Shown here: positions 43,824-53,273 of the stretch, in pieces | Numbering within the stretch: the first letter of the stretch is position 1 | Layout: every line of letters starts with the position of its first letter | Source of the DNA: Candidatus Thiodiazotropha sp. (ex Monitilora ramsayi) | GTDB taxonomy: Bacteria > Pseudomonadota > Gammaproteobacteria > Chromatiales > Chromatiaceae | Assembly: GCA_025655595.1 (NCBI GenBank) | Contig: JAHXIO010000010.1 | Span: 124,001 to 188,000, forward strand | DNA length: 64,000 nt | Reading direction: 5' to 3' | Program-made: the position numbers and the translations under genes | The notes under the pieces: model-generated | Seen by the model: only the letters and a program-made list of their open reading frames with translations | Databases searched by the model: none | Told to the model about the DNA's origin: nothing

Positions 43824-45220
43824 TATTCGCCCCCTGGTCCTGCGTCTTTCATGCCCTGCACTAAAAACGCTTCAAATATTGCGGACGCTTTATCCAGCGT
43901 CTCTTGATACTCGGCCGCTTCCTCGGAATCTGCAACAATACCGCCACCCGTCCAGAAGGCCAGATTGCCATCTCGGACGGTAATTGTCCTGATGGCGATA
44001 TTGGTATCCATTGCGCCATCGAATCCGATGTATCCGATACTACCGCAGTAGATTCCGCGCCGACAATCCTCCAGTTCCTCAATAATCTCCATGGCCCGAA
44101 GTTTGGGAGCACCGGTGATTGAGCCGCCCGGGAAGCAGGCTCGAAGAAGATCAAGCGCATCCCGGTCCGCTGCCAAATCCCCCTCCACCGTACTCACCAT
44201 ATGATGCACCTGGGCAAATGACTCGATATCAAACAGCTGAGGCACTCTGACAGTTCCGGGCCGGCAAACCCGGCCTAGATCATTGCGAAGAAGATCAACT
44301 ATCATCAGGTTTTCCGCCAGATCCTTGTCACTTGACCTCAGCGCCTCCCGTAGCCTCCTGTCAGTCTCTGGATCCTGACTGCGCTTGGTTGTCCCTTTGA
44401 TCGGCCGGGTCTGGACATGCCCTTCACGCAGATGCAAAAACCTTTCAGGAGATGAACTCAGGACAGAGACGGAAGGTCCATCGAAAAAGGCGCTGAAGGG
44501 CGCTGGATTGCTTAACCGCAACCGGCGATAAGCCAGCCATGGATCACCCTCCAGCACCCCCTGGAACCGCTGTGCGAAGTTGACCTGATAACAGTCACCG
44601 TCCCTGATATAGCGCTGAATCGCCCCGAACTGCTCTCCATAGTGATTACGGCTGATATCCGCCTCGATGGGGCGTGTGACCTGACACTGAGCACCATCGC
44701 CCGATACTGGGTGTGCCATCAGATTGAGAAGAAACTCCCAACGCTCGGCAGTCTGCGCATCTCGCCCCTCACAGACCAACCAGCTGACCTGCTCTTCGTG
44801 ATCGACGACCAAGGCCCAATCATAGAGGCCTATCGCCATCTCAGCCGGTTCATCATCTTTTGGGTTTTTGGCCGGCATGCGCTCCCACCGCCGCGCCAGA
44901 TCGTATGAAAAGTACCCTATTGCCCCGCCAGTGAAAGGTATGTCCAACGGCGGTTCTGTAGCCGTCGAAGCCAGGGCCTCTCTCAACAATTCCAAGGGGT
45001 CCGCAGTGGAAACCCTATGTCCACCTGACCCATCTATCTCTGTTTCACCGCCCTGTGTCACCAGTGTCATGAAGGGTGAGCTGGTAAGTATATCGAAGCG
45101 GCCTTGCGCAACCATGGGACGGCCGCTGTCGAGAAAGATTGGCCAGGGTTCATGACGAATCCGCTCAAACAGATCGGCGCTGTCTCGATAGTAGGGCAGC
45201 GTCTGAATTCGGCGGGTCAT
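43823..45220 (-). CDS. pabB: Aminodeoxychorismate synthase component I PabB
   Basis: Adds ammonia to chorismate to form 4-amino-4-deoxychorismate for folate; 465 residues from ATG 45220. An in-frame GTG at 45259 is possible. Chorismate-binding features are RPIKGTTKR, where the lysine of PIKGT is the PabB-type catalytic residue, ENLMIVDLLRNDLGRVC, CFPGGSITGAPKLRAMEII and FWTGGGIVADS. PIKGT separates it from anthranilate synthase TrpE (PIAGT). Its glutamine amidotransferase partner PabA is not in the window. Confidence 0.93.
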   Translation of the reverse strand: MTRRIQTLPYYRDSADLFERIRHEPWPIFLDSGRPMVAQGRFDILTSSPFMTLVTQGGETEIDGSGGHRVSTADPLELLREALASTATEPPLDIPFTGGAIGYFSYDLARRWERMPAKNPKDDEPAEMAIGLYDWALVVDHEEQVSWLVCEGRDAQTAERWEFLLNLMAHPVSGDGAQCQVTRPIEADISRNHYGEQFGAIQRYIRDGDCYQVNFAQRFQGVLEGDPWLAYRRLRLSNPAPFSAFFDGPSVSVLSSSPERFLHLREGHVQTRPIKGTTKRSQDPETDRRLREALRSSDKDLAENLMIVDLLRNDLGRVCRPGTVRVPQLFDIESFAQVHHMVSTVEGDLAADRDALDLLRACFPGGSITGAPKLRAMEIIEELEDCRRGIYCGSIGYIGFDGAMDTNIAIRTITVRDGNLAFWTGGGIVADSEEAAEYQETLDKASAIFEAFLVQGMKDAGPGGE

Positions 45221-45272
45221 GTGGAAGTTGCGACCCTCCCCAGGTCCGGAGAGGGTCACGAGTTAGAAGAGA

Positions 45273-46580
<1,308 letters not shown>

Positions 46581-46650
46581 CTAGTCCATCCGGTCTCATG
46601 CCGGTCTGATTGTTAAAAACTGGAGAATTCTTACAGAATTTTTACCGAAT

Positions 46651-47835
46651 TCAAACTGAAACCAGCTGCCATTCCCCATTTCGGTTGATCAAGGTTTCGC
46701 TACAACCCATCTCAACAGCCCCCCCCTGTTGTCCGGGCAGCCCACAGATTACACGACGCCCCGCGCCTCTCAACTCATCGATCAGCACCTTTTGCGATGT
46801 GTCCGTGGACCAGGGAGCAAAAACGGATTTAACGGCCTCGCTCTCTGTTGAATCTGGTGCCGCCGCACGAATCAGTGTCTTCAGGTCGGTACTGAAACCG
46901 GTAGCCGGCCTGGCCCGACCGAAAACCCGCCCGATATCATCATATCGACCGCCCCGGGCAATCTCCCTGCCGCTCTCCGGTACGAAGGCGGCAAATACCA
47001 CACCGGTATGAAAGTGGTAGCCACGCAACTCGGCCAGATCGAAATGGACAGGAATATCCGGCAGCCAGACCTTGAGCTGCTGTGCCATCTCCCGCAGATA
47101 AGCCAACGCTTCTTTGACCGGCTCGGAGGCCTGCTCGAGCACTGATTCCGCCCTCTCAAGCGCATCATCTCCACTCAACTCCGCCAGCTGAGAAAACATG
47201 GCAGCAAGTGAGCTGTCGATATCGAACGCCTGTAGCAGTTGTTCAATCTCCGGCACGGCTTTTCTTTGCAGGGCGTCGAACAGGGCGGTCTCCTGCTCGG
47301 CATCAAGGTTTGCCTGTTTTGCCAGCCCTTTGAAGATCCCCACATGTCCCAGATCGAGATAGACCTCGCTGACACCTGCCTTCTCCATGGTCTGCATCAT
47401 CAGGCGCAATATCTCGATATCGCTCTCAATCCCCTGGTGACCATAAAGCTCAGCGCCTATCTGCAGGGGGCTGCGCGTTCCCGCAAAGCCATCCGAGCGG
47501 GTATGCAATACCGTACCGAGATAGCAGAGTCTTGTCGGAGCTTCGCAGCAGAGATGGTGTGCGTCTATACGGGCAGCCTGGGGCGTGATGTCGGCCCTTA
47601 CACCCATCATGCGACCGCTCATCTGGTCGGTCAGCTTGAAGGTCATGAGGTCCAGATCGCTGCCCGTACCGGTCAGCAAAGAATCCAGGAACTCCACGAA
47701 CGGCGGTATGATGAACTCATAACCCCAACTGGCGTAGAGATCGAGCAGCTCCCGGCGTTTTTTTTCGATGACGGCCGCCTCTCTTGGCAACACCTCATCG
47801 ATGCCATCGGGCAGAATCCAGCTTTCGTTTTGCAT
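46651..47835 (-). CDS. hisZ: ATP phosphoribosyltransferase regulatory subunit HisZ
   Basis: Catalytically inactive histidyl-tRNA-synthetase paralogue that activates the short form of HisG in histidine biosynthesis; 394 residues from ATG 47835. The class II synthetase-like core is visible (LLDLYASWGYEFIIPPFVEF, MMGVRADITPQAARI, LCYLGTVLHTR). The synthetase C-terminal anticodon-binding domain is reduced. HisZ presence implies that the organism's HisG is the short form. It is inserted between DUF2065 and purA; in E. coli these two are adjacent and hisZ does not exist. Confidence 0.93.
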   Translation of the reverse strand: MQNESWILPDGIDEVLPREAAVIEKKRRELLDLYASWGYEFIIPPFVEFLDSLLTGTGSDLDLMTFKLTDQMSGRMMGVRADITPQAARIDAHHLCCEAPTRLCYLGTVLHTRSDGFAGTRSPLQIGAELYGHQGIESDIEILRLMMQTMEKAGVSEVYLDLGHVGIFKGLAKQANLDAEQETALFDALQRKAVPEIEQLLQAFDIDSSLAAMFSQLAELSGDDALERAESVLEQASEPVKEALAYLREMAQQLKVWLPDIPVHFDLAELRGYHFHTGVVFAAFVPESGREIARGGRYDDIGRVFGRARPATGFSTDLKTLIRAAAPDSTESEAVKSVFAPWSTDTSQKVLIDELRGAGRRVICGLPGQQGGAVEMGCSETLINRNGEWQLVSV

Positions 47836-47844
47836 CTTCTTCAA

Positions 47845-48030
47845 TCAGTTCACGAGATAGAGCAGTAGCACACCACAGACCATACTGACCAGTCCGCTGA
47901 TGCGTAGCGAGCGATTCTCCTGCTGGGCCATAACGAGCAGCATCCGGCGCATGGAATCCGGGCTCAGAAAGGGCCAGACCCCCTCCAAAACCAACAATAG
48001 GGCCATCGCCACCCAGAGTTCATGCCACAT
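47845..48030 (-). CDS. DUF2065 membrane protein (YjeT-like)
   Basis: Tiny inner-membrane protein of 61 residues with two hydrophobic helices (about 3-22 and 43-60) and the linker LSPDSMRRMLLVMAQQENRS. It corresponds to E. coli YjeT, located between hflC and purA. Its function is unknown. The ATG at 48030 has GGTGAT in front. It begins only 15 bases after the hflC terminator, which therefore lies in its leader. hisZ starts 9 bases after its stop. Confidence 0.9.
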   Translation of the reverse strand: MWHELWVAMALLLVLEGVWPFLSPDSMRRMLLVMAQQENRSLRISGLVSMVCGVLLLYLVN

Positions 48031-48044
48031 GTGAAATCACCGCA

Positions 48045-48069
48045 TAAAAAAACCGGGGTACATCCCGGT
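48045..48069 (-). terminator. Terminator between hflC and DUF2065
   Basis: ACCGGG/CCCGGT stem (48052-48057 and 48064-48069) with a short loop. On the minus strand it is followed by seven T residues. It separates hflKC from the DUF2065-hisZ-purA transcript, or attenuates read-through into it. Confidence 0.82.
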
Positions 48070-48166
48070 CCTGATCAGGTTGCCATAGGCAGCCGACATT
48101 CTCCCAGAGCAGGCAACGATTGTCTATGTGCGCTGCCTGCCCACTGGAAGAATCAAGGCCTGTCTG

Positions 48167-49033
48167 TTATTTGCCTTTTCGGTCTTTCAGATACCGGAAA
48201 AAATCGGAGTCCGGTTGTAACACCATCACATCTCCGCTATCGCTGAAGCTGTTTTTATAGGCGTTCAGGCTCCGGTAGAAGGCGTAAAACTCGCTATCCA
48301 CATCATAGGCATTGGCGTAGATTCCGGCCGCTTTTCCGTCGCCCTCGCCTCGCAGTTGCTCCGCTTCACGATAGGCATCGGCAACGATGACAACACGCTC
48401 CCGATCGGCATTGGCACGAATTTTCTCAGCTGCCTCCGCACCTTTGGCTCGCAGGTCCCGGGCCACACGTTCACGCTCGGCACGCATACGTTGATAGACC
48501 GACTCGCTGACTTCGGGAGGTAGATCGATCTGCTTCACACGCACGTCGATTATCTCAACTCCCAGCTCCGCTGCCTTGGCATCCGAATCCTTAGTCAACA
48601 GCAACATGATCTCAGCCCGCTCTCCGGAGACAACCTCCTGCACGGTCCGTTTACCAAACTCATCACGCAAACTGGTATTGATTCTCTCCTGCAAGAGGCG
48701 GGAAGTTTTCCCGTCATCACCACCGGTGGAGCGAAAAAACTGCGCCACATTGGCTATACGCCACTTAGCGTAGTAGTCGACGATGACGTCCTTCTTCTCA
48801 GCGGTCAGAAAACGCTCCGGTCGGGCATCCATGGTCTGGATGCGGCCGTCGAATGTCTTGACGTTGTTGACTATCGGAATCATCCAATGGAGACCAGGTT
48901 TATAGTCAGTGCGTGCAATCTCGCCCAGTTGCAGCTTGAGAGCTACTTCCCACTGGTTGACGATAAAAGCAGAAAGATAGACAAGCACTGCCACTATCGC
49001 CAGAACAGGAATCATGAGTTTTGAGGCTTTCAT
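48167..49033 (-). CDS. hflC: HflC, SPFH-domain regulator of FtsH
   Basis: Inner-membrane protein that with HflK forms a cage around the FtsH protease; 288 residues. An N-terminal membrane helix (about 8-25) is followed by the SPFH/band-7 domain (FDGRIQTMDARPERFLTAEK, IDVRVKQIDLPPEVSESVYQ) and a coiled-coil stretch rich in Arg, Glu and Ala (RMRAERERVARDLRAKGA). The ATG at 49033 overlaps the hflK stop by one base (TGATG). An in-frame TTG one codon earlier was not used. Confidence 0.95.
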   Translation of the reverse strand: MKASKLMIPVLAIVAVLVYLSAFIVNQWEVALKLQLGEIARTDYKPGLHWMIPIVNNVKTFDGRIQTMDARPERFLTAEKKDVIVDYYAKWRIANVAQFFRSTGGDDGKTSRLLQERINTSLRDEFGKRTVQEVVSGERAEIMLLLTKDSDAKAAELGVEIIDVRVKQIDLPPEVSESVYQRMRAERERVARDLRAKGAEAAEKIRANADRERVVIVADAYREAEQLRGEGDGKAAGIYANAYDVDSEFYAFYRSLNAYKNSFSDSGDVMVLQPDSDFFRYLKDRKGK

Positions 49034-50184
49034 CAACGACCCCCTCTTGTACGATCGGCATTGCGCCGAGTTGTCGAGCTCGACCGGCTACTGGATGAAG
49101 GTGCCGATTGCATGCTGCCAGATGATCCTTCCCTTCCTTCTGATCGACTCTCAATCAGCTTGTCCAGGGGCAGGTACATCAAACTGTTGTTTCCTTCGGT
49201 ATCGAGCATCACTTTATTGGTCTGCCCCAACATGGTCTCCACTGCATCAAGGTAGAGCCGCTCTCGGGTCACTTCAGGCGCCAACTGATACTCCTTCAAC
49301 ACGGCAGAGAAACGGCTGACGTCACCCTGTGCCTCGGCGATCACCCGATCGCGATAGGCATTGGCGTCGGCCAACTGACGAGCCGCCTCACCACGCGCCT
49401 TGGGTACCACTTCATTGGCGTAGGCCTCTGCCTGGTTCTCCAGCTTCTCTTTATCCTCACGGGCCTTGATCGCGTCATCGAAGGCGCTCTTGACCTGCTC
49501 AGGCGGCTTGGCCGGTTGCATGTTCACACTGGTGATGATCAGGCCGGTCTTGTAATCGTCAACCAACCCCTGGGCACCGCTCTTGATACGATCCGCAATC
49601 GCGCCACGGCCCTGAGTCAGGATGAAGTCAAGATCACTCTTGCCGATTATGCCGCGCACAGCCGTCTCGGTGGCGTCCCGCAGGGTCTTGTTGGGATCCT
49701 GGTCCTGGAAGAGATAGTCGGCCGCATCCTGGATACGTGACTGGATGGTCAATTCCACATCGACGATATTCTCGTCCCGGGTCAACATGGTTGCCTTATG
49801 CCTGAACGAGGTGATCTGATCTACATTGACCGGAATCACCCGTTCAATGGGAAAGGGTATGTGCCAATGTGGCCCGGGCTGGGTTGTCTCGGAGTAGGCA
49901 CCGAATCGCAATATCACACCTCGCTCCGCAGGTTGAATGATATAGATACCCGATGCCAGCCATCCAAGAATGGCAATGACTATCACTACGCTGACGGTTT
50001 TTGACCCTGGTCCGGATCCACCTGAGGATGAACCGGAGTTTCCGCCTGAGGGTTTCCCCCCGCCAAAGAGTCCACCAAATTTGTCCTGAAGCTTTTTGAC
50101 CACTTCATCCAAATCAGGCGGTCCCTGATCGCCACCTTTACCACTCCAGGGATCCTTATCGCCACCCGGTTCATTCCAGGCCAT
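49033..50184 (-). CDS. hflK: HflK, SPFH-domain regulator of FtsH
   Basis: Partner of HflC in the FtsH-associated membrane complex; 383 residues. ATG 50184 gives the standard N-terminus MAWNEPGGDKDPWSG and has GGAG 6 bases upstream. A Gly/Ser-rich cytoplasmic N-terminus (about 1-70) is followed by one membrane helix (about 75-97), the SPFH domain (VNVDQITSFRHKATMLTRDE) and a coiled coil, ending in a Ser/Arg-rich tail (SSSRSSSTTRR). Coupled to hflC by stop/start overlap. A likely sigma-70 promoter lies at 50330-50357. Confidence 0.95.
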   Translation of the reverse strand: MAWNEPGGDKDPWSGKGGDQGPPDLDEVVKKLQDKFGGLFGGGKPSGGNSGSSSGGSGPGSKTVSVVIVIAILGWLASGIYIIQPAERGVILRFGAYSETTQPGPHWHIPFPIERVIPVNVDQITSFRHKATMLTRDENIVDVELTIQSRIQDAADYLFQDQDPNKTLRDATETAVRGIIGKSDLDFILTQGRGAIADRIKSGAQGLVDDYKTGLIITSVNMQPAKPPEQVKSAFDDAIKAREDKEKLENQAEAYANEVVPKARGEAARQLADANAYRDRVIAEAQGDVSRFSAVLKEYQLAPEVTRERLYLDAVETMLGQTNKVMLDTEGNNSLMYLPLDKLIESRSEGREGSSGSMQSAPSSSSRSSSTTRRNADRTRGGR

Positions 50185-50255
50185 TGAACACTCCAAAAAA
50201 CTTTATTGATTGAAATTTCAAACAGCCAATACCGGCCATTGAAACTATACAGTGA

Positions 50256-50283
50256 GGATTGATTGAACCGTTTTCAACAATCC
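50256..50283. repeat. Hairpin in the hflK leader
   Basis: GGATTGATTGAA pairs with TTCAACAATCC around a CCGTT loop, giving about 11 base pairs with one bulge. It lies between the predicted hflK promoter and its start codon, so it would be in the 5' untranslated RNA. No T-tract follows on the minus strand. Confidence 0.5.
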
Positions 50284-50329
50284 CCTGGAAAATTGGTGGC
50301 TGCTCTACGTCGCACTGACCACTGGCGGC

Positions 50330-50357
50330 ATTCTAACAGCCTGTCCGGTTCTGGCAA
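50330..50357 (-). promoter_or_regulatory. Predicted sigma-70 promoter of hflKC
   Basis: -35 TTGCCA (50357-50352) and -10 TAGAAT (50335-50330), each five of six consensus bases, with a 16-base spacer. It lies in the 209-base gap between hflX and hflK. It would give a leader of about 140 bases that includes the hairpin at 50256-50283. Confidence 0.55.
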
Positions 50358-50393
50358 ACGAGAACCTGGATAGAGAGAGAACCGCTACGATTT

Positions 50394-51680
50394 TCAGACG
50401 TCTACACAACAGTGTTGCAGAACGGGCTCCTCTTTCAGCAGACGCAGAAACTCCCGCTCCGACATATCCACCTCCATCAACCAGCCGCCACTTTCGGTGT
50501 ATCGTTCAGATAACACCGAACCACGTTCGTGGAGCAGGGCATGCAACCGGCCCGCAGTCGCCTGTAGATTCAGTCTCTGACGAACATGGTTGCGACGAAA
50601 GAACTCACCCAGCGCCTGCAGCAGGAGATCAATGCCCTCGCCTGTCTTAGCCGAGAGCCAGACACGAATAACCTGTCCTTCAGCATTCCGGTCGATACCG
50701 GCCGAGCGACCTTCCATAAGATCGATTTTATTGAAGACCTCGATCTGATGGACTCCCTCAGCGCCGATTTGTTGCAAAACATCGTTAACTTCAGTGATAC
50801 AGGTGGCGCGCTGGTGACTGGCGGCATCGACCACGTGAAGCAGCAGTGACGCCTCTGTGGTCTCCTGCAGGGTCGATTTGAAAGCGGCCACCAGATCGTG
50901 TGGCAGATGGCTGATAAAACCTACCGTATCGGCAATGACAATCGGCCCTTCGCCCTTCAGATCAAGCCGTCTCAGGGTTGGGTCGAGTGTGGCAAAGAGC
51001 TGATCTGCGGCATAGACACCTGACCCAACCAGAGTGTTAAACAGGGTTGACTTGCCCGCATTGGTATAGCCGACCAAAGAAACAGTGGGAATATCCGCCT
51101 TCTCCCTGCCACGCCTTCCCTGCTCCCGTTGCGAATCGACTCGCATGAGGCGTTTTTTTATCTGCTCGATCCTCTGATTAAGCAAACGCCGGTCTGTCTC
51201 CAGCTGGGTCTCACCCGGCCCGCGCAAGCCGATACCGCCTTTTTGCCGCTCGAGGTGGGTCCAGCCCCTGACCAACCGGGTCGAGAGATGTTGAAGTTGA
51301 GCCAGTTCGACCTGCAACTTGCCTTCGAATGACCTGGCTCGCTGTGCAAATATATCCAGAATCAGGCCGGTCCTGTCGATCACACGGCAGGCGAACTCCC
51401 GTTCGAGATTGCGCTCCTGACTGGGAGATAGCTCGTGATCGAAAATCACCAGTTCGGCCTTCTCCGATAAGACTGCCTGTTTGATCTCCTCCGCTTTACC
51501 CCGACCGACGAATAGTCTGGGATCCGGATGCTGGCGACTACCGCCAATATAAGCCGCTGCCTCCGCACCGGCAGAGGCAGCAAGATCCTTGAACTCCTGC
51601 AGTTCATCCGGATCGGACTGGCCGGCCAGATCGATATGGACAAGCACGGCAAGTTCACCCGATTTGGGACGTTCGAACAT
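50394..51680 (-). CDS. hflX: Ribosome-associated GTPase HflX
   Basis: GTPase that binds and splits stalled 50S/70S ribosomes, notably in heat stress; 428 residues. The N-terminal HflX domain (about 10-180) contains VGRGKAEEI and FDHELSPSQERNLE. A linker helix rich in Arg/Lys has TQLETDRRLLNQRIEQIKK. The G domain carries GYTNAGKSTLFN, DTVGFISHLPHDLV and NKIDL. It lies between hfq and hflK, as in E. coli. A long hairpin (51820-51857) fills the gap to hfq. Confidence 0.95.
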   Translation of the reverse strand: MFERPKSGELAVLVHIDLAGQSDPDELQEFKDLAASAGAEAAAYIGGSRQHPDPRLFVGRGKAEEIKQAVLSEKAELVIFDHELSPSQERNLEREFACRVIDRTGLILDIFAQRARSFEGKLQVELAQLQHLSTRLVRGWTHLERQKGGIGLRGPGETQLETDRRLLNQRIEQIKKRLMRVDSQREQGRRGREKADIPTVSLVGYTNAGKSTLFNTLVGSGVYAADQLFATLDPTLRRLDLKGEGPIVIADTVGFISHLPHDLVAAFKSTLQETTEASLLLHVVDAASHQRATCITEVNDVLQQIGAEGVHQIEVFNKIDLMEGRSAGIDRNAEGQVIRVWLSAKTGEGIDLLLQALGEFFRRNHVRQRLNLQATAGRLHALLHERGSVLSERYTESGGWLMEVDMSEREFLRLLKEEPVLQHCCVDV

Positions 51681-51819
51681 TACTTGAGGTTGTGTGCAGT
51701 CGGTGACATGACATTACCCGTACACCATCCCCTGTCCAAGCGAACAGAGACTACCTTGAGCGTTACATAAACAGCGGCGAGGTACACTTGAGGAGATGAT
51801 GAATGGCTGAGTCTGGTGA

Positions 51820-51857
51820 GGATCCCGGACACATCCGATATGGGATGTGTCCGATCC
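51820..51857. repeat. Long perfect hairpin between hfq and hflX
   Basis: CGGACACATCC (51826-51836) pairs perfectly with GGATGTGTCCG (51843-51853) around a GATATG loop, and flanking GGATC/GATCC extends the stem past a two-base bulge. No T-tract follows on either strand. It lies 15 bases past the hfq stop and could protect the hfq mRNA 3' end or shape expression of hflX. Confidence 0.7.
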
Positions 51858-51872
51858 GTAGGATATTCGGGA

Positions 51873-52145
51873 TCAGAAGTTTCCGCCGCCGACTGATGGA
51901 GGCGCTGTCTCTTCAGATTGCCCATTGGGCTGCTGAAAACGTACATTTCTCGCCGGCACCACCGTCGAGATTGCATGCTTGTAGACCATCTGGCTGACAC
52001 TGTTTTTGAGCAGCACAACGAACTGGTCAAATGATTCTATCTGCCCCTGCAATTTTATCCCGTTGACAAGAAATATGGAGACGGGAACACGTTCCTTCCG
52101 CAGTGCATTCAGAAAAGGGTCTTGTAAACTTTGCCCCTTAGACAT
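51873..52145 (-). CDS. hfq: RNA chaperone Hfq
   Basis: Sm-like hexameric RNA chaperone for small-RNA regulation; 90 residues. The N-terminus [20 protein letters not shown] matches Hfq. Sm1 is [20 protein letters not shown], and Sm2 contains the signature [10 protein letters not shown]. The C-terminal tail is short (about 20 residues, Gly-Gly-Gly-Asn-Phe end). The ATG has an AAGGAGAA site. The 187 bases upstream are very AT-rich and probably carry the hfq promoter, but no convincing hexamers were found. Confidence 0.97.
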   Translation of the reverse strand: MSKGQSLQDPFLNALRKERVPVSIFLVNGIKLQGQIESFDQFVVLLKNSVSQMVYKHAISTVVPARNVRFQQPNGQSEETAPPSVGGGNF

Positions 52146-52332
52146 GAGATTCTCCTTATTGTGATCGTAAATAACTCAGTAAAAACAAATGGTAACAAAA
52201 ACCAATCAAAAATATTCCGCGCTGCAGCACAAAGTTTAGCACAAACTTTTTTTTACCCACTATTCAATATTTAAATACCATTTAATGAGAATTTCTATCA
52301 TTAAATCCATTTGACTGGCTCCGTAACCAAAT

Positions 52333-53271
52333 TTATCCCTGAATATGCCCTTTAATCAGAGCAATTGCTTCCGCCAAAACGTCCTCGCTCTCATCGAGCC
52401 AGTGGGCGTCAGCGTCTGCTCTTAACCAGGTAAACTGCCGCTTAGCCAATTGCCGGGTGGCGATGACGGCGCGCATTTTCATCTCTTCCCTAGAACACGC
52501 CCCCAGCAGATAGTTCAACATTTGGCGGTACCCCACTGATCGCATAGATGGCAGGGACGGACTCAGATTTCCACTGGACAGCAGATGCCTGACCTCCGCT
52601 TCAAATCCCTCCGACAACATCTGTAGAAAACGCTGTTCGATTCTCTGATGCAAGAGCGCCCGATCAGTCGGCGCCCTGACCAGTTTTAGGACACAGTAAG
52701 GCAGTCCTTCCCCTGCCTTCTCGGCCTGTAGTTCTGACAGCGGGCGACCTGTAATCTCTATCACCTCGAGCGCTCGAAGGGTTCTTTGTGGATCATTCTC
52801 ATGGATGCGCGATGCCGCAACGGGATCCAACTGCTGCAGTCTCTGATGTAATTTCGTCAATCCTATAACACGCATTTCATTGTCGAGACGGGCTCGCACT
52901 TCCGGATCGGCCTTGGGAAGATCCGCCAATCCCTGCTCCAGGGCGCGAAAGTAGAGCATGGTACCGCCCACCAGCAGGGGTATCCTGCCGGTGCGAGTAA
53001 TCTCATCCATGGCCAGCAGCGCATCTTGCCGGAACTCTGCCGCTGAATAGCTCTCGGCAGGATCCCTAATGTCGATCAGTCTGTGCGGCGCCTCTCTGAG
53101 TAGATCTTCGCCGGGCTTGGCTGTACCGATATCCATACCGCGATAGACCAGTGCTGAATCGACACTGATGATCTCCATCGGTAGGCGCTTTACCAGATCG
53201 ACCGCGAGATCGGTCTTTCCCGAAGCCGTCGGACCCATCAGAAAAACGGCAGGCGGCCGCGACTCTCCCAC
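52333..53271 (-). CDS. miaA: tRNA dimethylallyltransferase MiaA
   Basis: Isopentenylates A37 of tRNAs reading codons that start with U; 312 residues. The P-loop is [12 protein letters not shown], with the substrate-binding [19 protein letters not shown] split across its two blocks and [20 protein letters not shown]. The start is GTG at 53271, two bases after the mutL stop, implying coupling. The final part [19 protein letters not shown] is ordinary. mutL-miaA-hfq order is conserved. Confidence 0.95.
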   Translation of the reverse strand: MGESRPPAVFLMGPTASGKTDLAVDLVKRLPMEIISVDSALVYRGMDIGTAKPGEDLLREAPHRLIDIRDPAESYSAAEFRQDALLAMDEITRTGRIPLLVGGTMLYFRALEQGLADLPKADPEVRARLDNEMRVIGLTKLHQRLQQLDPVAASRIHENDPQRTLRALEVIEITGRPLSELQAEKAGEGLPYCVLKLVRAPTDRALLHQRIEQRFLQMLSEGFEAEVRHLLSSGNLSPSLPSMRSVGYRQMLNYLLGACSREEMKMRAVIATRQLAKRQFTWLRADADAHWLDESEDVLAEAIALIKGHIQG

Positions 53272-53273
53272 GT

